This document shows positions 56,893-64,000 of a stretch of DNA of 64,000 bases, one piece after another. The DNA is from Oscillospiraceae bacterium (GTDB lineage: Bacteria > Bacillota > Clostridia > Oscillospirales > Oscillospiraceae): contig SVMM01000003.1 of assembly GCA_015067435.1 (NCBI GenBank), forward strand, positions 62,001-126,000, in the 5' to 3' direction. Under the pieces are notes generated by a model, which worked only from the letters and a program-made list of their open reading frames with translations, did no database searches and was not told the origin of the DNA. The position numbers and the translations under genes were made by a program. How positions within the stretch are numbered: position 1 is the first letter of the stretch; each line of letters starts with the position of its first letter.

Positions 56893-57645
56893 ATGAAAAA
56901 GCTGTATGAGAAAAACGAGATCACCTTTGCCCTCGTCCTGATTGCGGTCTATGTCGTCGGGTCGAGCGTCATGCAGAGCATATCGGCGTCGGTCGGCGTG
57001 CTCTATCTCGCGGAGGCGGCATACAACCTGATCCTGACGGCGATCCTGTTCACGTTCATCCGGAAAAACGGCCTGATGCGCCACGTCGGGCTCTGCCGGG
57101 GCGACGTGAACGCGAAGCGGATGCTCTTCTACGTCCCGCTGTTCCTGACCGGCGGCATGGGCGCGCTCTTCGGCGTCGGGCTGCAATACGACGCGGCGGG
57201 CACGGTGTTCCACACGGTCTCGATGCTCTGCGCGGGCTTTCTGGAGGAGGTGATCTTCCGCGGATTTTTGTTCAAGGGCATGGCGAAGGAGAACCTCACG
57301 CGCGCGGTCGTCGTCTCGTCCCTGACCTTCGGCCTCGGCCACATCGTCAACCTTCTGTTCAACGACTACCGGCTCTTTGACAGCCTGACGCAGATCACCT
57401 ACGCCGTGATCGTCGGCTTCCTGCTTGTATTCATTTTCCTGCGCACGGGCAGCACGCTCCCCTGTATCGCCTTCCACGCCTTCAACAACTGCATGACGGC
57501 ATTTACCAGCATGGGAAGGCTGGTAAATGCCGTCGGAAGTGAGGAGACAGCCGAGCTGATCGTTCTCTCTTTGATGATCGCGGTCGCGCTCGGCTACACG
57601 CTGTATGTCGTCAAGGCGATCCCGAAGCGCGAGATTGCCGATTGA
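56893..57645 (+). CDS. CPBP-family intramembrane metalloprotease
   Basis: A 250-residue protein with about seven membrane segments. The protease motifs are LEEVIFRGFLFKGM (Glu118-Glu119, Arg123), FGLGHIVNLLF (His) and CIAFHAFNNC (His-Asn). The C-terminal segment contains a 16-bp perfect inverted repeat at DNA level (57495-57534). It is the second gene of the tetR operon, so expression is probably inducible. Substrate unknown; CPBP enzymes act in peptide maturation, immunity or regulated proteolysis. Confidence 0.9.
   Translation: MKKLYEKNEITFALVLIAVYVVGSSVMQSISASVGVLYLAEAAYNLILTAILFTFIRKNGLMRHVGLCRGDVNAKRMLFYVPLFLTGGMGALFGVGLQYDAAGTVFHTVSMLCAGFLEEVIFRGFLFKGMAKENLTRAVVVSSLTFGLGHIVNLLFNDYRLFDSLTQITYAVIVGFLLVFIFLRTGSTLPCIAFHAFNNCMTAFTSMGRLVNAVGSEETAELIVLSLMIAVALGYTLYVVKAIPKREIAD
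57495..57534. repeat. Perfect 16-bp inverted repeat inside the CPBP gene
   Basis: GACGGCATTTACCAGC (57495-57510) and its exact complement (57519-57534), 8-nt loop, within coding sequence near the protein's C-terminus. No T-run follows, so it is not a terminator. Confidence 0.9.
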
Positions 57646-57651
57646 GCGCGC

Positions 57652-59703
57652 CTAGCGCCGCAGCTCCGCGTCGCTGACGATGGAATAGTACGCCTTTGCG
57701 GTGCCGCGGTAGACGAACACGTAGAACAGCGCAAACGCAAGAAAGCAGATGACGTTTGTCAGAACGAGCAGCGGCGTGTTGTTCACGCCGAAGATGCGGA
57801 GGATCTTCTGCACGAACGGGAACGCGAACGCGAGGTGCACGCCCGCGAGCAGCAGCGGAGCGAAGAACACCGTGAGCACCTGCGAATCGACGGCGCCCTT
57901 GATCTCCCGCTTGGTCATGCCGACCTTCTGCATGATGTCGAAGCGGCGCTGGTCCTCATAGCCCTCGGAGAGCTGCTTGTAGTAGATGATGAGCGCCGCG
58001 GCGGCGATGAACACGATGGACAGGACGATGCCTAGGAAGAAGAGGCTGCCGTACATGCCGTAGTAGTCGCCGCGGTTCCGCGCGAGCGTGCTGACGCCGA
58101 GACCGTACAGCTCTGGTTCCATCCGCTCATACAGCGCGTCCCGAAGCGTTGACCAGAGCTCGGCCTGCTCGTCCTCGCTCATACCGGCGAGTTCGAAGTT
58201 CAGATACTGCCTGGGGCTGGCGGTCAGCATGTGATCGTCAAGAGCCTTGACGTAATCGAAGACCTCCTGCGCGTAGTCCTCCCAGTCCGGCACGAACACA
58301 AAGTACGTCGTAACGAGGGTATCGGAGGTAGGCACCTTGAACTGCAGCTTGTCGAGCGTGCCGCAGACATGGAGTGTCCGGCAGCCCTTGATGGTGAAGG
58401 TGTCGTAGGCATAGGTGCTGCCGCTGGACCAGATCAGTGCCTCACCCGGGGAGAGTGTCAGCTTCGTCCCCGAAAGGCGCTCATAGTCGGAAAGCGGGAG
58501 AATGTAGACCGAGCGGAGATTCTCCGTCACCTGTGCCGAAGTGGTGAGGTCTGTGTAAAGGGCGGCGCCGTCCAGCTGCAGCGTGCCGCCGTCGAAGTAG
58601 CCGCCCGAGTCCAGCGCGGTGTAGGCGGCCATTTCGGTTTCATGTCCGCCGACGGTATCGTGGATGATGGCGCGCAGCCGGTCGAATGTCTCCTCCGAGC
58701 AGACTGCTGGGGAGGAAAAGCGCGCCTTCACCATGAGGTCATAGGGGCACTCCCCGCGCAGCGAGTCCTCGCCGCCGAAGTAGAGGCAGCTTGAGGACGA
58801 GAGCATCACCAGCACCATCGTCGCGAGGATGCAGATGCTTGCCAGCCCCGCGCCGTTGCGCTTCATGCGGAACGCCATCGAGGAGACGGAGACGAAGTGC
58901 GCGGGCTTGTAATAGTAACCCTTCTTCTTTTGCAGAAGTTTACATAACGCAACCGAGCCGGCGATGAAAAGCAGATAGGTCGCCACAATGACCATCAGCA
59001 CCGCCGCGAAGAACAGCATCAGCGCGGTCAGCGGCGCGTCGATGCTCACCGCGAGATAGTACGCCGTGCCGAGGATCGCGACACCCGCGAGGGCGAAGAG
59101 CCAGTTCGCCTTGGGTGGCTTCTCGCCCGCCGCCTCGCTTTTGAGCAGGTCGAGCGGCTTCGAGAGGCTGACACGCGCGAGCGACGCGATGAGCAGCAGC
59201 ACGAAGATCGCACCGAAGAAGAGGAACGCCGCGGCAATGCTCATCGGCTCCACACGCATCGCAAAACCAACGTTCTCGCCCGCCATGTGCAGCAGGAACA
59301 GCTCGGCGAGCTTGGCGAACAGCAGCCCGCCGGCAAGGCCGGCGACAAGTGCGAAGGCCGCCGAGAGCAGCGTCTCCCACAGCAGGATACGGCTGATGTT
59401 GCCCTTGTTCATGCCGAGGATGTTGTAAAGCCCGAACTCGCGGTTGCGCCGCCGGACGAGAAACGCGTTGGTGTAGAACAGGAACAGCAGTGAGAACAAC
59501 GCGATGACGATGGTGCCGAGCAGCAAGACGATCTTCATTGAGCTGCCGCCGCGCATGGTCTCCATCAGCGGGGAATAGGCAAGGCTTGAGAGAATGTAAA
59601 ACACCGTCACCATGCCCGCGCAGGTGAGCAGGTACGGCAGATACAGCCGCTTGTTCTTGCGCATCCCGTCGAGCGCGAGGCGGAGATAAAAGCCCTTTTT
59701 CAT
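57652..59703 (-). CDS. BceB-like ABC transporter permease
   Basis: A 683-residue FtsX-family permease. The FtsX signature REFGLYNILGMNKGNISRILLWE is early (about 92-115, quoted in part), with ten membrane segments in the 2-6-2 style. A large extracellular domain of about 200 residues between segments VII and VIII (roughly 310-530) is the hallmark of BceB-type peptide-sensing and detoxification transporters. It overlaps its ATPase gene by 4 bp. With the kinase and regulator upstream it makes a BceRSAB set that senses and resists cell-wall antimicrobial peptides such as bacitracin-like compounds (by family). Confidence 0.92.
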   Translation of the reverse strand: MKKGFYLRLALDGMRKNKRLYLPYLLTCAGMVTVFYILSSLAYSPLMETMRGGSSMKIVLLLGTIVIALFSLLFLFYTNAFLVRRRNREFGLYNILGMNKGNISRILLWETLLSAAFALVAGLAGGLLFAKLAELFLLHMAGENVGFAMRVEPMSIAAAFLFFGAIFVLLLIASLARVSLSKPLDLLKSEAAGEKPPKANWLFALAGVAILGTAYYLAVSIDAPLTALMLFFAAVLMVIVATYLLFIAGSVALCKLLQKKKGYYYKPAHFVSVSSMAFRMKRNGAGLASICILATMVLVMLSSSSCLYFGGEDSLRGECPYDLMVKARFSSPAVCSEETFDRLRAIIHDTVGGHETEMAAYTALDSGGYFDGGTLQLDGAALYTDLTTSAQVTENLRSVYILPLSDYERLSGTKLTLSPGEALIWSSGSTYAYDTFTIKGCRTLHVCGTLDKLQFKVPTSDTLVTTYFVFVPDWEDYAQEVFDYVKALDDHMLTASPRQYLNFELAGMSEDEQAELWSTLRDALYERMEPELYGLGVSTLARNRGDYYGMYGSLFFLGIVLSIVFIAAAALIIYYKQLSEGYEDQRRFDIMQKVGMTKREIKGAVDSQVLTVFFAPLLLAGVHLAFAFPFVQKILRIFGVNNTPLLVLTNVICFLAFALFYVFVYRGTAKAYYSIVSDAELRR

Positions 59704-60464
59704 GCGATCTCACCACCCGTCGCAAGCACCGTCAGCGTGTCGGAGATCTTCTGGTAGAGCTGCTCGTCCGTGTCCTTCCCGCGGTAGAGCTGGTGATAGA
59801 CCTCGCCGTCGCGGATGAACAGCACGCGCGTCGCGCGGCTCGCCGCCTTGACGCTGTGCGTCACCATGACGATGGTCTGGCCCCTGCGGTTCACGTCGCC
59901 GAACAGCGTCAGCAGCTCGTCGGTCGAGCGGGAGTCCAGCGCGCCGGTCGGCTCGTCCGCGAGCAGGAGCTTCGGCTCCGTGATGAGTGCGCGGGCGACG
60001 GCGGCGCGCTGCTTCTGACCGCCCGATACCTCGTAGGGATACTTTTTGAGCAGGTCTGAAATGCCCAGCTCCTCCGCCAGCGGAAGCAGACGCTCCGCCA
60101 TTTCCGCATGGCTCTTGCCCGCGAGCACGAGCGGCAGGTAGATGTTGTCCTCCAGCGTGAAGGTGTCGAGCAGATTGAAGTCCTGAAACACAAAGCCTAG
60201 CTGGTCGCGCCGGAACGCGGCGACGTCCTTCTCCGGCAGGGACGAGGTGTCCACGCCGTCGAGCAGTACCGTGCCGGCGGTCGGCTTGTCGAGCGCCGCC
60301 AGCAGGTTCAAAAGCGTCGTCTTGCCGCTGCCCGACTCTCCCATGACCGCGACGTACTCCCCGCGCTCAACGGAGAAGTTGACGCGGCGCAGCGCCTCGA
60401 CCTTCTGCGTGCCGAAGCGCGAGGTGTAGACCTTTTTCAAATCATGTACTTCCAGAATGCTCAT
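59700..60464 (-). CDS. BceA-like ABC transporter ATP-binding protein
   Basis: A 254-residue ATPase. Walker A GESGSGKTT, Q-loop FVFQDFNLLDTFTL (the FNLLDT segment typical of BceA/MacB-type), signature YEVSGGQKQRAAVARAL, Walker B LLLADEPTGALD and H-loop MVTHSV. Start ATG follows GGAGG. It is 107 bp after the kinase gene; this gap holds a promoter and an inverted repeat likely bound by the regulator. Confidence 0.94.
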   Translation of the reverse strand: MSILEVHDLKKVYTSRFGTQKVEALRRVNFSVERGEYVAVMGESGSGKTTLLNLLAALDKPTAGTVLLDGVDTSSLPEKDVAAFRRDQLGFVFQDFNLLDTFTLEDNIYLPLVLAGKSHAEMAERLLPLAEELGISDLLKKYPYEVSGGQKQRAAVARALITEPKLLLADEPTGALDSRSTDELLTLFGDVNRRGQTIVMVTHSVKAASRATRVLFIRDGEVYHQLYRGKDTDEQLYQKISDTLTVLATGGEIA

Positions 60465-60494
60465 TGCAGTTTCCTCCTTCGGAATTCTGCACTT

Positions 60495-60547
60495 ATCATA
60501 GCAAGCGGGAAAATGTCATGCCATCGATTTGGCTTACATTTTCCCGC
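60495..60547 (-). promoter_or_regulatory. Promoter and inverted-repeat operator of the BceAB-like genes
   Basis: An extended -10 TGC-TATGAT (60495-60500, minus strand) has no recognisable -35, as expected of an activated promoter. Perfect 12-bp arms GCGGGAAAATGT (60505-60516) and complement (60536-60547) flank the -35 region; the inner bases are also partly symmetric. TGACA/TGTAA half-sites within resemble BceR-type boxes. Confidence 0.55.
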
Positions 60548-60571
60548 CGATTTCTTACAATTGCGTCACAT

Positions 60572-61558
60572 TTACTCCACCGTCAGCTTTTTCCGGGAGA
60601 GGTCGAGCCGCACGGTCGTCCCCTGCCCCGGCTCGGACGCGATCGAGATCGCGTGGCCGAGGTTCTGGCAGACGCGGCGGCAGAGGTAGAGCCCCAGCCC
60701 GCTCGCGTGCTTGTCCGCGCGGCCGTTGCAGCCCGTGTAGCCCTGCTCGAACACGCGCGGCAGATCCTCCGGCGCGATGCCGATGCCCGTGTCCGCGACG
60801 CAGAGCACGGCGGGCGCCTCCCAGAAGATCGACACCCTGCCCTCCGGCGTATACTTGAGCGCGTTGGAGATCAACTGCTCCAGCACAAAGGCAAGCCACT
60901 TTTCGTCGGTCAGCACGCGCGCATTCGTCGGGCGGAAGTCCAGCGCGAGCCGCCGCTCGATGAACTCTCCGGAGAACTTCTTCACCGCGCCGCGCACGAT
61001 CGTATCGAGGTCGTACTCGCGCAGCACGTAGTCCGTCGCCTCGGCGTCCAGCCGCAGGTAGGCAAGCACCATCTCGACGTAACGCTCCACGCGCCCCAGC
61101 TCCGCCGTCAGGCGGCGAGAGAGCTGCGTATCTTCGTTTTGCAGTGTCAGGCGCATCGCCGCGATGGGCGTTTTGATCTGGTGCGCCCAGAGCGTGTAGT
61201 AGTCCACCATGTCGGCGAACCTCCGCGCCGCTGCCGCGTCCTGCGTGCGCCGCGCGTCGCGCAGCAGCGCGATGATCCGGCGGTAGTCCGCGTCGACCAC
61301 GGTCTCCGCGTCGGGCAGCATGTCCTCCGTCAGCTCGGCGGTCAGCGCCGCAAGCGTCCGGTGCTTCCCCGCCGCACGCGCGCCGCGCAGAAGCGCCCAG
61401 ACAAGCCACGCCGCGCCGCTGACAAGCGCCGGATAGCCGACCGCGCCGAGCGGCAGGCCGTAGAGCCAGAACGCCGTGCCGAACACGGCGCAGCACAGCG
61501 CGAACACGCCGAGCGCCGGCAGCTGCGCGCGCAGATAAAGCTTCCAGAAATCCCTCAT
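60572..61558 (-). CDS. BceS-like intramembrane-sensing histidine kinase
   Basis: A 328-residue kinase with two membrane segments (about 13-55) separated by only a few residues, so there is almost no extracellular sensor; such kinases take their signal from the Bce transporter. HisKA reads LWAHQIKTPIAAMRL (His about 122), followed by NALKYTPEG, DTGIGI and SGLGLYL ATPase boxes. It overlaps the regulator gene by 4 bp. Confidence 0.92.
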   Translation of the reverse strand: MRDFWKLYLRAQLPALGVFALCCAVFGTAFWLYGLPLGAVGYPALVSGAAWLVWALLRGARAAGKHRTLAALTAELTEDMLPDAETVVDADYRRIIALLRDARRTQDAAAARRFADMVDYYTLWAHQIKTPIAAMRLTLQNEDTQLSRRLTAELGRVERYVEMVLAYLRLDAEATDYVLREYDLDTIVRGAVKKFSGEFIERRLALDFRPTNARVLTDEKWLAFVLEQLISNALKYTPEGRVSIFWEAPAVLCVADTGIGIAPEDLPRVFEQGYTGCNGRADKHASGLGLYLCRRVCQNLGHAISIASEPGQGTTVRLDLSRKKLTVE

Positions 61559-62226
61559 TCGACCAGATACCCCACGCCGTGCTTCGTTGTGATGAAATCG
61601 CGCAGTCCCGCCGCGTCCAGCTTTTTGCGGAGCCTTCCCACGTTCACCGTCAGCGTGTTGTCGTCCACGAACTCGTCCGACTCCCACAGCAGCTCCATCA
61701 GCTTTTCGCGGCTGACAACCCGCCCCTTGGAGCGCATCAGCCCCAGCAGGATGCGGTATTCGTTTTTCGTCAGTTCGATCGTCGCGTCCGCGAAGCGCAG
61801 CGAGCCGTCGCCGGTGTTGAGCAGCGCGCCGCGGTGCTCCAGCACGTCCGGCGACGCGCCGAAATCGTAGGCGCGGCGCAGCAGCGCGTTGATCTTCGCC
61901 ATCAGCACACTCTGGTCGAAGGGCTTGGCGATGAAGTCGTCCGCGCCCATGTTCATCGCCATGACGATGTTCATGTTGTCGGCGGCGGAGGAGATGAAGA
62001 TGACCGGCACCTTGGAAACGCCGCGGATCTCGCGGCACCAGTGGTAACCGTCGTAGAACGGCAGCGATATGTCGAGCAGCACGAGCTGCGGCGCGCAGGC
62101 GGAAAACTCCGCCATCACGTTTCTGAAATCGCGGACGCAGACCGTCTCCATGTCCCACAGCGCGGTCTGGGCTGCAATGGCGTCCGCGATCCCGCGGTCG
62201 TCCTCGACGAGAAAAATTCGATACAA
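61555..62226 (-). CDS. BceR-like OmpR-family response regulator
   Basis: A 223-residue regulator. The receiver has YRIFLVEDD, the phosphoacceptor Asp in LVLLDISLPFYDG and the Lys in DDFIAKPFDQ. The winged helix follows (IELTKNEYRILLGLMRSKGRVVSREKLMELLW; NVGRLRKKLDA; HGVGYLVE). A TTG at 62226 is chosen: AAGGGGG lies 8 nt upstream, and the longer ATG reading begins upstream of the predicted transcription start. Drives the BceAB-like genes. Confidence 0.92.
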   Translation of the reverse strand: MYRIFLVEDDRGIADAIAAQTALWDMETVCVRDFRNVMAEFSACAPQLVLLDISLPFYDGYHWCREIRGVSKVPVIFISSAADNMNIVMAMNMGADDFIAKPFDQSVLMAKINALLRRAYDFGASPDVLEHRGALLNTGDGSLRFADATIELTKNEYRILLGLMRSKGRVVSREKLMELLWESDEFVDDNTLTVNVGRLRKKLDAAGLRDFITTKHGVGYLVE

Positions 62227-62257
62227 TGCACATGCCCCCTTCCGCGGATCATCCTCA

Positions 62258-62286
62258 ATTATCTTCCGCATCCGCCGCCGTGTCAA
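62258..62286 (-). promoter_or_regulatory. Promoter of the BceRS-like genes
   Basis: On the minus strand TTGACA (62281-62286), 17-bp spacer, GATAAT (62258-62263). Confidence 0.75.
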
Positions 62287-62302
62287 GCGCGGAAAAACCA
62301 TC

Positions 62303-62331
62303 TTGACAACGTCGCGGCGCCTTTATATAAT
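62303..62331 (+). promoter_or_regulatory. Consensus promoter of the small kinase gene
   Basis: TTGACA (62303-62308), 17-bp spacer, TATAAT (62326-62331): a perfect sigma-A promoter, and so probably in need of repression by the operators that follow. Confidence 0.9.
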
Positions 62332-62355
62332 AACGTACGTTAAATAACAGTTATT
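62332..62355. promoter_or_regulatory. Paired palindromes after the promoter, candidate TetR-type operator
   Basis: AACGTACGTT (62332-62341) is a perfect palindrome; AATAAC-A-GTTATT (62343-62355) is a second. The second shares the ATAAC/GTTAT halves with the site at the tetR gene (56287-56305), with a spacer 3 bp shorter. Confidence 0.5.
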
Positions 62356-62436
62356 ATCAATCGCTTGATCCGTCTTGTGGAGGACGGCGAAGCACGCCTC
62401 CGAAGGTCAGTTTCAGAAGGAATGGGGTAATCAGCC

Positions 62437-62907
62437 ATGGTCATCGGCATCATCGGAGAGAATTGCAGCGGAAAATCCACGCTGGCGGGCGAGATCAGCC
62501 GCGCGCTCGGCGCGGAGGTCGTCACGGGAAGGGACTATCTGCGGCTGGCAAAAACCGAGAGCGAGGCGGAGGCGCTGTTCCGGGACAAGCTCCGTCGGGC
62601 GGTTTCCGAGGGAAACGTGATCTATGTGATCTCCGAGCCGGAGCTTTTGAAGCTGCTGCCGGAGGGCGCGATCAGGATTCTGGTCAGCGCCGATCTGGAC
62701 ACGATCAAGGAACGCTTCCGCGCGCGGATGCACGGCGGACTGCCCGCGCCGGTGGAGGCAATGCTGGAGAAAAAGCACGGAATGTTCGACGACGGGAATT
62801 ACAGCTTCCGCTTCGACGGAGCATCGGGCGACGCGGCGTCCCTGTGCGCGGAGCTTCAGAAACACGCCTCCGCTCCGTCGGCGGCAACGGAAACCGCGTC
62901 GGCCTGA
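62437..62907 (+). CDS. Small P-loop kinase-like protein
   Basis: A 156-residue cytosolic protein. VIGIIGENCSGKSTLAGEIS carries the P-loop (GENCSGKST, about 7-15). DTIKERFRARMHGGLP (about 88-103) looks like a lid Arg region, as in small nucleotide or cofactor kinases. No clear Walker B with two acidic residues is seen (VIYVISEPELL is the candidate). The last 30 residues are Ala/Ser-rich. The substrate is unknown. It is read from a perfect promoter with palindromic operators and is divergent from the BceRS-like genes. Confidence 0.75.
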   Translation: MVIGIIGENCSGKSTLAGEISRALGAEVVTGRDYLRLAKTESEAEALFRDKLRRAVSEGNVIYVISEPELLKLLPEGAIRILVSADLDTIKERFRARMHGGLPAPVEAMLEKKHGMFDDGNYSFRFDGASGDAASLCAELQKHASAPSAATETASA

Positions 62908-62968
62908 CCCGCAAGGATCACGTTCTTCCCGCCGCTTTTCTCCCGCGCTCCGCAGAGTGGGCAGAGCC

Positions 62969-62997
62969 TTGGCAAAACCGCCGCGCTGTGTTATACT
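62969..62997 (+). promoter_or_regulatory. Promoter of the gene at the right edge
   Basis: TTGGCA (62969-62974), 17-bp spacer, TATACT (62992-62997); leader about 110 nt with no clear structure. Confidence 0.75.
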
Positions 62998-63112
62998 GGT
63001 ACACGGCACAGAACTCCGCCCTGCGGAAAAGGACACACGGCGACATGACGGCAGCAGGCAATTGCCGTCTGCCGCCGGCCGCGGCGGCGCACAGCTTCGG
63101 GAGGTGAACGCC

Positions 63113-64000
63113 ATGAGCATCAGGCAGGAGGCTTCGGCGCAGTATCAGGAGGCGCTCAAGCGCGGCAAAAAGACCTGTAAGCAGCGCGCGGCGCGCGATC
63201 TGTCCCCCTATCCCGCCGTGCTGGACTTACAGGTGAACGACGCCCAGCTCGCGGGGCGCGTGGAGCTGGGGCTTTGCGACATTCCGGCGGATCGCATCGT
63301 CGGCACGAAGACCGAAGGGCGGCAGAACGCCTTTGCCGCCGATTTCATGCCGCTGATGGAGACGGGCACGGAGTTCGCCGAGAAGTGGATCAACCTCTGC
63401 GCCGCGCACCTGAGCGACGAGGGCATCCGCGAGCCGATCCGCTGCTACGAATATCTGGGCAGATTCTATGTGCAGGAGGGCAACAAGCGCGTCAGCGTGC
63501 TGCGCAGCTACGGCGCGCCGACCGTCCCCGCCTATGTCATACGCCTGTTGCCCGAGCGCACGGACGCGCCCGAAATCGAGGCGTACTACGACTTTCTCCA
63601 CGCGTGGCAGCTCACGGGGCTGTTTCAGGTCTCGTTCAGCCGCGCGGGCGGCTTTGCCCGGCTTCAGGCGGCGCTGGGGTACGAGCCGGAGCACGTCTGG
63701 ACGCAGGAGGAGCGCCGCCGTTTCCTCGCGCGCTTTTCCGCGTTCGAGCGCGCGTTCGATCTGCTGGACGATGTGACGCTCGGCATCACCGCCGCCGACG
63801 CGCTGCTTGTGTGGCTGCGCATTTACTCTTTTGACGAGCTGGCCGGCATATCCGAAGCGGAGCTGAACCGCTCCCTGTCCGCCGTCTGGGCGGACGTGGA
63901 GGTCGCGGCGCGGGGCGAGCCGCTGGAGATCAGCACCGAGGCGGCGGAAAAGGCGCCCGGCGTGCTGAACCGTATCGTCAAGAGCGTGTTCCCGAGTCAT
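63113..64000 (+). CDS. ParB-like N-terminal domain protein, probable BMP-family binding protein (partial)
   Basis: The frame is open for 296 codons from an ATG with GGAGGTG at 6 nt and leaves the window without a stop. The first ~170 residues contain DIPADRIVGTKTEGRQNAFA, EPIRCYEYLGRFYVQEGNKR and VSVLRSYGA, the order of a ParB/sulfiredoxin-like fold (D-I-P-x-I-V-G, R-x-x-A-F, G-x-x-Y-V-x-x-G-N-K-R). There is no signal peptide. The remainder to the edge is helical (for example FLARFSAFERAFDLLDD). I recall clostridial proteins of about 700 residues with this N-terminus followed by a BMP/PnrA-like periplasmic-binding domain, but that part is outside the window, so the name is tentative. Confidence 0.75.
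   Translation, partial: MSIRQEASAQYQEALKRGKKTCKQRAARDLSPYPAVLDLQVNDAQLAGRVELGLCDIPADRIVGTKTEGRQNAFAADFMPLMETGTEFAEKWINLCAAHLSDEGIREPIRCYEYLGRFYVQEGNKRVSVLRSYGAPTVPAYVIRLLPERTDAPEIEAYYDFLHAWQLTGLFQVSFSRAGGFARLQAALGYEPEHVWTQEERRRFLARFSAFERAFDLLDDVTLGITAADALLVWLRIYSFDELAGISEAELNRSLSAVWADVEVAARGEPLEISTEAAEKAPGVLNRIVKSVFPSH

Overview
The window is bacterial chromosome from a GC-rich, spore-forming, low-redundancy Firmicute. An alpha/beta-type small acid-soluble spore protein (14977-15240), four S-layer-homology (SLH) proteins, a SpoIIE-type phosphatase, a BceRSAB-like module, TTGACA/TATAAT promoters with 17-bp spacers and strong GGAGG ribosome sites all fit Clostridia. The GC-rich coding and the domain repertoire suggest an Oscillospiraceae-like gut lineage, but this is inference and no rRNA is present to confirm it. 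No tRNA, rRNA, CRISPR array, transposase or phage gene was seen.

Layout. 0-6.7 kb: a small exported protein, then a giant SLH cell-surface protein translationally coupled to a membrane glycosyltransferase. 6.7-15.3 kb: divergent DNA-repair genes (SRAP protein and Y-family polymerase, with a LexA-like box inside the promoter), a tiny ribbon-helix-helix protein, a SLOG-like DUF1273 protein, an SLH protein, an exported protein, an AT-richer helicase IV-like gene with an embedded nuclease segment, and the spore protein. 15.4-22.1 kb: a minus-strand operon of lipoprotein, 7TM protein, 7TM-SpoIIE phosphatase, NlpC/P60-like lipoprotein lacking its catalytic residues, and 7TM-EAL phosphodiesterase. 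22.3-24.8 kb: an SLH / alpha-beta hydrolase / tyrosine-phosphatase fusion. 24.8-33.5 kb: a signalling island made of REC-HD-GYP, hybrid kinase with HPt, and hybrid kinase fused to DegV, divergent from a GGDEF(degenerate)-EAL protein.

33.7-45.7 kb: a complete histidine operon (hisR-like repressor, hisZ, G, D, C, B, H, A, F, IE and a PHP histidinol-phosphatase), followed by a stand-alone AICAR transformylase. Convergent to it lies an operon of cyclase-family protein, nitrilase-family amidase and PurO-type IMP cyclohydrolase. HisF/HisH release AICAR, so the transformylase and cyclohydrolase next door can return it to the purine pool. The split enzymes replace the usual bifunctional PurH.

45.8-64 kb: an SLH protein, a TIM-barrel isomerase-like protein, an APC-permease/hybrid-kinase fusion, an ABC exporter whose permease carries a C-terminal CPBP protease domain, a butyryl-CoA-transferase-like protein lacking the usual catalytic Glu, a TetR regulator with a CPBP protease, a BceRSAB-like sensing/detoxification module, a small P-loop kinase, and the 5' part of a protein resembling BMP-family binding proteins with an N-terminal ParB-like region that runs off the right edge.

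The most unusual content is the set of multidomain fusions (DegV on a hybrid kinase, amino-acid permease on a hybrid kinase, surface hydrolase-phosphatase, exporter-protease) and the apparently catalytically dead NlpC/P60 and CoA-transferase proteins.
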